From Roseburia sp. (GTDB lineage: Bacteria; Bacillota; Clostridia; Lachnospirales; Lachnospiraceae), in NCBI GenBank assembly GCA_026168605.1, contig JAPFDX010000032.1, forward strand, positions 1 through 58,373: a stretch of 58,373 bases of DNA, in the 5' to 3' direction. The first letter of the stretch is position 1; every line of letters begins with the position of its first letter. The translations under genes were made by a program, and so were the position numbers. The notes beneath the pieces are model-generated. The model saw only the letters and a list, made by a program, of their open reading frames with translations. It did not search any database and was not told the origin of the DNA. Positions 1 to 5,263 of the stretch are shown in pieces.

Positions 1-702
1 CTCTTCATCATACTCTGTCAGTAACATCGAACGCACCTCCTCGCGCTGGCTGCGCAGCAATTCTTCCAGTACACCTTCCCGTATACAGTCGTCCACCGCA
101 CGGTCCACCGCCTCCCCGATGTCGTTTCCCTCGTTCTGGTATCTGCGTATCCGCGCCACAAAGATCGAGTACTCCTCCAGCTTCCGGCACTTCTTCATAA
201 TCTCCATGTTGTGCCCCGCGTTGATGTTGAGCACCACCGCACGGCAGTCCAGGTCTGCCTCCCAGGCGCGAAACTGTGCCGGGTAGAGATCATGCAGATA
301 CATTTCCCTGCGCTCCGGCTCCTCCCTCGTCCCGTTGTAGAACACCACGAACTTCGGCAGCGGCAGCGCGACCGGTCTGCTGCTGTAAAGATCCTCTGTG
401 TTCACAATCTCCTGACGGATCACCGATGCAATGTACAGCATCCCCCGCAGCGGCAGGTTCGGCGATATGGTGCTCTGGTGCTCGTAGAGGCTTAAGATGT
501 TTTTCAGGATAAACGAAATGTCGTTTTTCATCCCGAGGTAGATCACATCCTCCAGCGTGTTGACCACGATGTCGTCCGGGTTGTCGTACGACGTCCCGTT
601 TAACGCATTGTAAAGCTCCAGCAGATCCCGCCTGTCACTGAAAATCTTTTTGAACAGCCGGTCCTTGTACTCTCTCTGGTGTCTCTGTATAGTTTTTCCC
701 AA
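1..702 (-). CDS. Rpn family nuclease / PD-(D/E)XK transposase-like protein (partial)
   Basis: The reading frame is open for 234 codons and runs off the left edge, so the C-terminus is missing. The N-terminus carries the hallmark of the Rpn/transposase_31 group of PD-(D/E)XK nucleases: a short basic lead, then EYKDRLFKKIF followed by DLLELYNALNGT, and later a segment with LPKFVVFYNG. Family members are described as DNA endonucleases that promote RecA-independent recombination, and Lachnospiraceae carry many copies. I start it at TTG (702-700): GGAGGGG lies eight bases upstream and the ATG just upstream is in another frame. A TATAAT sits directly before the ribosome binding site, too close to be the promoter. 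Function beyond the nuclease fold is inferred. Confidence 0.8.
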   Translation of the reverse strand, partial: MGKTIQRHQREYKDRLFKKIFSDRRDLLELYNALNGTSYDNPDDIVVNTLEDVIYLGMKNDISFILKNILSLYEHQSTISPNLPLRGMLYIASVIRQEIVNTEDLYSSRPVALPLPKFVVFYNGTREEPERREMYLHDLYPAQFRAWEADLDCRAVVLNINAGHNMEIMKKCRKLEEYSIFVARIRRYQNEGNDIGEAVDRAVDDCIREGVLEELLRSQREEVRSMLLTEYDEE

Positions 703-1000
703 AGGTTCTTCCCCTCCATTATAAAATTTTTTCCGCTTTCCCGCAACTGCCAACTACAAATTTGTGCGGGTGAAAAATTTACAGTTCTTTTGTTTTCTGT
801 ATCTGAAATGACTGGCGAAACGCCGGAATGGAAAAGCAGTGCTTCTCCAAAGATCTTACGGGCAGATATGGATAAACTTCATCCCTGCCATGTTTTGAGA
901 TAAATATAATGTAACAGAAAAACATATGGATTGCAAGTGTAATTTGATTTTGTTTTACCCAGTTGCAGGATTGCAATACATTATAATCCTACAAATGGTA
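703..1000. other. Intergenic stretch without a recognisable gene
   Basis: This is AT-rich sequence between two leftward and rightward units. I find no credible coding region (the short frames lack ribosome binding sites), no RNA gene and no clear terminator. A TATAAT-like sequence near 981-986 has no well-spaced -35. Confidence 0.4.
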
Positions 1001-1029
1001 TTGTAAAGCGAAAAACGGCTTGTTATAAT
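1001..1029 (+). promoter_or_regulatory. Sigma-A promoter of type I toxin mRNA
   Basis: TTGTAA (1001-1006) and TATAAT (1024-1029) are separated by exactly 17 bases. Transcription should start near 1036, just before the left arm of the inverted repeat that flanks the toxin gene. Confidence 0.8.
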
Positions 1030-1109
1030 AAAGCTCAGGGAAACCAGAGCGAGGCGGCTTGCCCTCTTCGGAGGGGTTACCCTCCAGACGAAAGAAAGGA
1101 GGGGTGCCA

Positions 1110-1202
1110 ATGGTTACATATTCGGACTTGATCCAGATAGGTATCTTCATTGTGTCCCTCATTAGTCTGATCCATCAGATAAATGAGAGTAAAAGAAAAT
1201 AG
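1110..1202 (+). CDS. Putative holin-like type I toxin, 30 aa
   Basis: This small gene encodes a 30-residue peptide: MVTYSDLIQIG, a hydrophobic stretch (residues 8-24, rich in I, F, V, L), and a basic tail ending ESKRK. The pattern matches the family annotated as putative holin-like toxin, short membrane peptides of Gram-positive type I toxin-antitoxin loci such as TxpA/BsrG. A strong ribosome binding site (GGAGGGG, 1098-1104) precedes the ATG but can be masked by CCCTCC at 1080-1085. Its own promoter lies upstream and an antisense promoter faces it downstream. Predicted to insert in the membrane and depolarise it when antisense control fails; toxicity is inferred from family and locus structure only. 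Confidence 0.82.
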   Translation: MVTYSDLIQIGIFIVSLISLIHQINESKRK

Positions 1203-1291
1203 CCGCCAACTACTGCCATAGTTGACGGCTGACCTCGTAAGAGGTTAGCAACATATTACTTGGGGTAAGCCGCTTCTGGTTTCCCTTTTGT
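1190..1291 (-). ncRNA. Antisense antitoxin RNA of the holin-like toxin (about 100 nt)
   Basis: The leftward promoter at 1298-1326 should start transcription near 1291. The RNA would cover the 3' untranslated region and the last codons of the toxin mRNA, giving about 90 bases of perfect complementarity, and would stop at the hairpin 1201-1230. It also contains a nine-pair stem (one G-U) with a GUAA tetraloop on the toxin strand (1228-1249, GCTGACCTC / GAGGTTAGC). Convergent overlap at the 3' end is the arrangement of TxpA/RatA and BsrG/SR4. Ends are predicted from promoter and terminator, not mapped. Confidence 0.7.
1201..1230 (-). terminator. Terminator of the antitoxin RNA
   Basis: A 12-pair stem with one mismatch (AGCCG..AACTA / TAGTT..CGGCT) around a six-base loop. 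On the minus strand it is followed by ATTTTCTTTT, which is the complement of the last toxin codons. Confidence 0.7.
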
Positions 1292-1297
1292 AATTTG

Positions 1298-1326
1298 ACT
1301 ATAACACATCTGAATTTCTTTTTCAA
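1298..1326 (-). promoter_or_regulatory. Promoter of the antitoxin RNA
   Basis: Read on the minus strand, TTGAAA (1326-1321) and TATAGT (1303-1298) are spaced by 17 bases, as good as the toxin promoter it opposes. Confidence 0.78.
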
Positions 1327-1428
1327 TCCCGGAAACGATAAAAAATACCATGCAAAAGATCACAGCGCAGGAGCCGATCGGTATTGGAGAAACCGTGAAT
1401 AGAAGAGAAAAAACAGCAACTACAAGCA

Positions 1429-1451
1429 GGCGGCCCGCAAAGCGAGCCGCC
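1429..1451 (-). terminator. Probable flagellin transcript terminator
   Basis: A perfect ten-pair stem with a three-base loop (GGCGGCTCGC / GCGGGCCGCC on the minus strand, one G-T pair) lies about 100 bases after the flagellin stop. No T run follows directly; TTTTTT occurs some 15 bases further on, so it may instead protect the mRNA 3' end. Confidence 0.5.
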
Positions 1452-1545
1452 CCCTTGGTTCAGATACCTCTATAAGCACTCCTGCCTCAAGCGGCATCCC
1501 CATGTGTTTCAACCGACGCATACCTCCGGTATGAACCTTTCAAAA

Positions 1546-2949
1546 TTACTGTAACAGAGACAGAACGCCCTGCGTTGCCTGATTTGCCTGCGCGAGCATA
1601 GACTGTCCGGCCTGGGCAAGAATATTGTTCTTGCTGTACTCAACCATCTCCTCAGCCATGTCTGTATCACGGATACGGGACTCTGCTGCCGTCGTGTTCT
1701 CAACGATGTTGTCAAGGTTGTCGATGGTGTGCTCTAAGCGGTTCTGCACTGCACCGAGAGCGGAACGCTGTGCGGAAACCTTAGATACAGCGTCTGCGAT
1801 CGCATCCACAGCGTAGGTCGCTGCAACGCCGGTATCGTCTGCGACATTTAAGTTCTTAACGCCAAGATAAGCAGCGTCCATCGCACTGATGTCCACGATG
1901 ATCTTGTTGGTCATATCTGCGTCTGCTCCGACATGAAGGTTGAAGGAAAGCTTCTGGGAAACATCTGCATAACCCTTGTCAATGGTAAACTCTACCTTGC
2001 CGTCTGCTGTCGGACCATTATGTGTAACAGTTGCCTTTTCTCCTGCTGCATTGGAAACGCCAATGCTGTTTGCCTTAAGCAGTTCATCCTCCATCAGTTC
2101 ATATGCCTTCTTTGCTGTGATCAGAGAAGAATTCGAATCAGAAACACCATCTGTCACAGTTCCCATACCGATCATCTTTGTACCATCTGCAAACTCAACT
2201 GTACTTGTGTCTTTGATAAGGTCTTTCACTTTTTTAATATCTGCAACTTTAACCGTTCCATTCTCAAGATCGGTTTGACCAGTGGCATCTGCAACTACCT
2301 TATATGACTTTCCGTCAATTGTTATTGTGTCATTTTCTTTTGCAAAGTCCGTATTAACTTTTGTATCAATGTCTTTCTTTTCAGAACCAATGGTATAGCC
2401 CTTACCGCCGATTGTCACCGTCTGACCATCTTTTAACTTGTCGATGACAAATGTTGCTCCATCCAGTGTCTCTGTCATGGTACCCTTTAAGCCTGCGTCA
2501 TGCGCCTTCATGTACTCTTTTGTAGTCGTTCCGTTGCCCTTGAGCAGATAAGTCTCATTGAATTTCGTCGTCTCTGCCACGCGGTCGATCTCTGTGGTGA
2601 GCTGTGCGATCTCATCCTGGATCGCCTGACGGTCATCCGCGGAGTTTGTTCCGTTGGAAGCCTGTACTGCAAGCTCATTCATACGCTGTAACATCGAGTG
2701 AACCTCTGTCAATGCACCCTCTGCGGTCTGCACTGCGGACACACCGTCCTGCGCATTGGTGGAAGCCTGATCCAGTCCGCGGATCTGCTTTCTCATTTTC
2801 TCAGAAATGCTTAAACCTGCTGCGTCGTCTGCCGCACGGTTGATTCTGTAACCGGAAGATAACTTCTCCGAGGACTTTGCCTGCTGTCCGGTTGTGATAC
2901 CTAACATTCTGTTTGAGTTCATCGCTGTTAAATTGTGCTGTACTACCAT
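1546..2949 (-). CDS. hag: Flagellin, 467 aa
   Basis: Structural protein of the flagellar filament, exported through the flagellar secretion system. The conserved N-terminal D0/D1 region (MVVQHNLTAMNSNR, then LSSGYRINRAADDAAGL) and C-terminal region (RIRDTDMAEEMVEYSKNNIL, ending QGVLSLLQ) are complete; residues about 150-380 are the variable outer domain. The segment LQRMNELAVQASNG (near residues 86-99) matches the TLR5-recognised D1 motif of enterobacterial and Roseburia flagellins. Start ATG follows GGAGG. The leader has features of CsrA control and csrA is the next gene upstream, so the two probably share the SigD-type promoter at 3429-3456. Several flagellins usually exist per genome; which paralogue this is (fliC, flaA, flaB) cannot be told. 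Confidence 0.95.
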   Translation of the reverse strand: MVVQHNLTAMNSNRMLGITTGQQAKSSEKLSSGYRINRAADDAAGLSISEKMRKQIRGLDQASTNAQDGVSAVQTAEGALTEVHSMLQRMNELAVQASNGTNSADDRQAIQDEIAQLTTEIDRVAETTKFNETYLLKGNGTTTKEYMKAHDAGLKGTMTETLDGATFVIDKLKDGQTVTIGGKGYTIGSEKKDIDTKVNTDFAKENDTITIDGKSYKVVADATGQTDLENGTVKVADIKKVKDLIKDTSTVEFADGTKMIGMGTVTDGVSDSNSSLITAKKAYELMEDELLKANSIGVSNAAGEKATVTHNGPTADGKVEFTIDKGYADVSQKLSFNLHVGADADMTNKIIVDISAMDAAYLGVKNLNVADDTGVAATYAVDAIADAVSKVSAQRSALGAVQNRLEHTIDNLDNIVENTTAAESRIRDTDMAEEMVEYSKNNILAQAGQSMLAQANQATQGVLSLLQ

Positions 2950-2958
2950 AATATTTCC

Positions 2959-2997
2959 TCCTTGTCCCGCATCTGCGGGTTATTATGTTTTTCCTCC
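2959..2997 (-). promoter_or_regulatory. CsrA-type binding sites on the flagellin leader
   Basis: On the mRNA strand, ACAAGGA (2965-2959) matches the core of the CsrA consensus (ACARGGA) and overlaps the ribosome binding site. Directly upstream is a CCCGC-AGAT-GCGGG hairpin (2979-2966), and a second GGAGG motif lies at 2997-2993. Two GGA sites, one over the Shine-Dalgarno, is how CsrA represses hag in Bacillus subtilis. Binding itself is inferred. Confidence 0.65.
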
Positions 2998-3073
2998 GGG
3001 ATTCCCTTCCCAGAGGCTGTGATTTATAACAAGCAGAGATTCCCGGGTATTTCTCTGCCTATTACCATGTAGA

Positions 3074-3364
3074 TTACGCCCGGTCGGACGGAGCCATTGC
3101 GTTTCTTTCGCTCTCCGCCTTCATGCGCTCATTCCAGAGAATGCGCTTGATCTCATCCTGCGCTTCCTTGGAAATCGGAGCTTCCGGATAGTAGACATCC
3201 TTTTTACGCTCCGGATTCTGTTCTACGGTGCATCTGGCAATTTTAATCTCCTTTGGAGCGTCAATCATCAGTCTGCCGTGGTTTCCCGTGCCGCCTACAT
3301 AGACAACCCGGATGTTGTCGCCGATATTTACATACTGCCCCTGCTTCAAAGAAATTTTCAGCAT
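3074..3364 (-). CDS. csrA: Carbon storage regulator CsrA, 96 aa
   Basis: RNA-binding translational regulator. The N-terminus shows the family's beta-strand pattern: MLKISLKQGQYVNIGDNIRV, then VGGTGNHGRLMIDAPKEIKIAR. At 96 residues it is longer than the usual 60-75 because of a charged C-terminal tail (KRILWNERMKAESERNAM). I start it at the ATG at 3364, five bases after GGAGG; an upstream in-frame ATG overlaps that ribosome binding site. It lies 124 bases upstream of flagellin on the same strand, and the flagellin leader carries matching GGA sites. In Firmicutes its activity is antagonised by FliW, which is not in this window. Confidence 0.92.
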   Translation of the reverse strand: MLKISLKQGQYVNIGDNIRVVYVGGTGNHGRLMIDAPKEIKIARCTVEQNPERKKDVYYPEAPISKEAQDEIKRILWNERMKAESERNAMAPSDRA

Positions 3365-3390
3365 TGCCGCCTCCATATTTTTCTGATTTT

Positions 3391-3648
3391 TGTTACTTTC
3401 TGTTCACTTGCTACGTTCTGTATCTTTTATATCGTCTTTTCGCTACATAATGTTTACATTATTTTTCATTTTCGCTACACTTTGTTACTATTTACCAAAA
3501 ATTTTTCTTAAATTTCCAGAATTAAATATAGATTTTTGGCAAAAACTCCATACACAGAAGTGTTTTTTGCAACAATCTGTTACAAATGGAGTTCATTTTT
3601 GTGATTTTGTTTTAACATTTATCTCCTATATTGCTACGTCTTGTTACA
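3391..3648. repeat. Operator-like repeats between csrA and the HTH gene
   Basis: A motif of the form GCTAC..TTGTTAC recurs: GCTACACTTTGTTAC at 3474-3488 and GCTACGTCTTGTTAC at 3633-3647 (12 of 15 identical), GCTACATAATGTTTAC at 3442-3457, and scattered TGTTAC/GCTACGT copies at 3391-3417. One copy overlaps the csrA promoter region and one lies just before the HTH gene, so the neighbouring repressor may bind them. The rest of this 330-base gap is plain AT-rich sequence. Confidence 0.5.
3429..3456 (-). promoter_or_regulatory. SigD (sigma-28) type promoter of csrA-flagellin
   Basis: On the minus strand TAAA (3456-3453) is followed after 16 bases by GACGATAT (3436-3429), one base off the SigD -10 consensus GCCGATAT. 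It lies 65 bases before the csrA start and would place csrA and flagellin in the late flagellar regulon. Confidence 0.65.
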
Positions 3649-3695
3649 TCTGACATGGCAATAAAAATATACTTATAGCAAAGGTGGTATTCATT

Positions 3696-4124
3696 ATGAA
3701 GAGTAAACTGCTTCCACAGAAGCTAAAAGAATTGAGAAAGGCGCACAATTACACACAGGATTATCTCGCCGAGGTGCTCGGGGTCGTCCGGCAGACGTAC
3801 AGCCACTATGAGACGGGAAAGCGAACGCCGGATGCGGAGGCGCTCTACAAACTTGCCGGTCTCTACAACATTTCTATTGATGATTTATTACATCTGACCG
3901 TCAACGTCGACAGAGACATTTCTTACGATGCTCCCGCTCCGACGCAGGCAAGCATCGACCTGGCAGAATTTCTTGAATTTTTCAATGACCCTGCAAATAA
4001 GAAAAAATATATGTTTCACACGAATTTAGAAAAAGAACTTCTTTTTTACTTTGACAAGATTTCCGAGCAGGATAAAAAAGAAATGATAGAGTTTGTAAAG
4101 ATAAAAGCGAGAAAGCCATTATAA
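3696..4124 (+). CDS. Cro/CI-type HTH transcriptional regulator, 142 aa
   Basis: Residues 5-60 form an XRE-family helix-turn-helix (LPQKLKELRKAHNYTQDYLAE, then VVRQTYSHYETGKRTPD), followed by a linker rich in D, A and P and a charged helical C-terminal part (FHTNLEKELLFYFDKISEQDKKEMIEF) that could dimerise. The start is the ATG at 3696, nine bases after AAAGGTGG; an upstream GTG lies inside that site. It is monocistronic, divergent from csrA, and followed by a terminator. Repeats in the divergent gap suggest autoregulation and perhaps control of csrA/flagellin. No ligand or target is known. Confidence 0.85.
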   Translation: MKSKLLPQKLKELRKAHNYTQDYLAEVLGVVRQTYSHYETGKRTPDAEALYKLAGLYNISIDDLLHLTVNVDRDISYDAPAPTQASIDLAEFLEFFNDPANKKKYMFHTNLEKELLFYFDKISEQDKKEMIEFVKIKARKPL

Positions 4125-4155
4125 AAGGGGATTGCCGCGATGGGCAATCCCCTTT
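4125..4155. terminator. Bidirectional terminator
   Basis: A 12-pair stem (AAGGGGATTGCC / GGCAATCCCCTT) between the convergent HTH gene and hsp20. It is followed by T-rich sequence on both strands. Confidence 0.85.
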
Positions 4156-4160
4156 GGTTT

Positions 4161-4616
4161 TCATCCTTCAATCGAAATGTAGCGTTTCTGTTCTACCGGA
4201 GCCTTCGGCTCTTTCTTCGGGACGAACAGCTTTAAGATCCCGTGCTTAAAGGACGCCTGAATATCCTCCTCGGTGACGTCCTCACCCACATAAAAGCTTC
4301 GCTGGCAAGCGCCTGCATAACGCTCTCTGCGGATATATCTGCCGCCCTCCTGCTCATCCTTATCAAGCCCTTTCGCTGCGGAGATCGTCAGGTAGCCGTC
4401 CTTTAACTCCGCCGTGACTTCATCCTTCTTAAATCCCGGCAGATCCATCGTCACCTCATAGCCGTCCGCTTTCTCACGGACATCGGTTTTCATCAGATTC
4501 TTTCCCCGGCGGCCGTACAACTGCTTCTCCATCTTTTTAAAATCTCTGTCGTCATAGAACGGAAAATCAAAAAGGTTATCAAACATATCTTTTCCAAATA
4601 CACTTGGCATCAACAT
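4161..4616 (-). CDS. hsp20: Small heat shock protein Hsp20, 151 aa
   Basis: ATP-independent chaperone that holds unfolding proteins. The alpha-crystallin domain spans about residues 44-145, with DVREKADGYEVTMDLPGF at its start, the A-x-x-x-G-x-L-like block HGILKLFVPK, and a C-terminal RYISIEG, whose I-x-I motif docks subunits in oligomers. The N-terminus MLMPSVFGKDMFDN is nearly shared with the next gene upstream, which shows a tandem duplication. It is the second gene of the CIRCE-controlled unit and differs from its twin by an insert around KKMEKQLYGRRGKN. Confidence 0.95.
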   Translation of the reverse strand: MLMPSVFGKDMFDNLFDFPFYDDRDFKKMEKQLYGRRGKNLMKTDVREKADGYEVTMDLPGFKKDEVTAELKDGYLTISAAKGLDKDEQEGGRYIRRERYAGACQRSFYVGEDVTEEDIQASFKHGILKLFVPKKEPKAPVEQKRYISIEG

Positions 4617-4631
4617 AAGTCATTCCTCCTT

Positions 4632-5054
4632 TTATCCTTCAATCCTGATATATCTCTGCTGCGCTACCTCCGGTTTCGGTTCCTTCTTCGGGATCATCAG
4701 CCGGAGCGTACCGTCCTCAAATCTTGCACGGATGTCGTCCTCCGTCACGTCCTCTCCCACATAAAAGCTTCTGCTGGAAGTCCCCGTGTAACGCTCCCTG
4801 CGGATATATCTGCCGTCCTCGTCCTTCTCCTCCCGGTCGGAATTTGCAGACGCCTGGATCGTCAGATAACCATCCTTTAACTCCGCTGTCACATCTTCCT
4901 TCCTCACTCCGGGGATATCCATCGTCACCTCGTAGCCTGCGTCCGTCTCCCTGACGTCCGTGTGCATGAGGTTTGCCGTATCGTAACCTCCCGTCATCGG
5001 GTAATCAAAAAAGTCATCCAAAAAGTTTTCTCCAAAAATACTAGGCATCAACAT
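4632..5054 (-). CDS. hsp20: Small heat shock protein Hsp20, 140 aa
   Basis: Paralogue of the downstream gene, 15 bases away on the same strand. The alpha-crystallin domain runs from about residue 32 (DVRETDAGYEVTMDIPGV) to DGTLRLMIPKK, and the protein ends RYIRIEG with the I-x-I motif. A GGGAGAG ribosome binding site precedes the ATG. As first gene of the pair it sits behind the CIRCE operator. Two paralogues allow mixed oligomers; that is inference. Confidence 0.95.
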   Translation of the reverse strand: MLMPSIFGENFLDDFFDYPMTGGYDTANLMHTDVRETDAGYEVTMDIPGVRKEDVTAELKDGYLTIQASANSDREEKDEDGRYIRRERYTGTSSRSFYVGEDVTEDDIRARFEDGTLRLMIPKKEPKPEVAQQRYIRIEG

Positions 5055-5119
5055 AAGTCATCTCTCCCTTCCATACAATCATTATGTCTGTTTACCTTGT
5101 TTCCTTGGTTTCTGACTAC

Positions 5120-5148
5120 GTTATACACCTGGTTGTTAGCACTGTCAA
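5120..5148 (-). promoter_or_regulatory. Promoter of the hsp20 pair
   Basis: TTGACA (5148-5143) and TATAAC (5125-5120) with a 17-base spacer on the minus strand. The -35 lies inside the CIRCE element, so repressor binding should exclude RNA polymerase. Confidence 0.85.
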
Positions 5149-5162
5149 TAGGTGAGTGCTAA
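5136..5162. promoter_or_regulatory. CIRCE operator (HrcA binding site)
   Basis: TTAGCACTG, nine bases, GAGTGCTAA: the canonical CIRCE inverted repeat with one base off. It predicts HrcA repression of the hsp20 genes and release on heat shock. hrcA is not in this window. Confidence 0.93.
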
Positions 5163-5263
5163 TTATTTTATTAAAACTTTCTAAACTCACTTCGCGCATG
5201 GGATTGAAACAATCATAATCTCCCTCACTCCGGGGATTGGCTCAGTCCCACCAGAAATACCAC

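Larger units (their letters stand above)
1038..1285. repeat. Inverted repeat bracketing the toxin gene (mRNA 5'-3' pairing arms)
   Basis: The left arm (1038-1063) begins GGGAAACCAG and continues with GCGGCTTGCC. The right arm (1264-1285) is its reverse complement apart from a four-base bulge and one mismatch. In type I toxin mRNAs, pairing of the 5' and 3' ends keeps the primary transcript untranslated; the same could hold here. Inside the 5' part are a CCCTC-TTCG-GAGGG hairpin (1062-1075) and CCCTCC (1080-1085), which is complementary to the ribosome binding site GGAGGG (1098-1103). Because the arms are inverted, the toxin mRNA and the antisense RNA start with nearly the same sequence. Confidence 0.75.

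Noticed and set aside
1933-2307. Plus-strand open frames inside the flagellin gene
   Set aside because: They are antisense to a well-supported flagellin and have no starts with ribosome binding sites.
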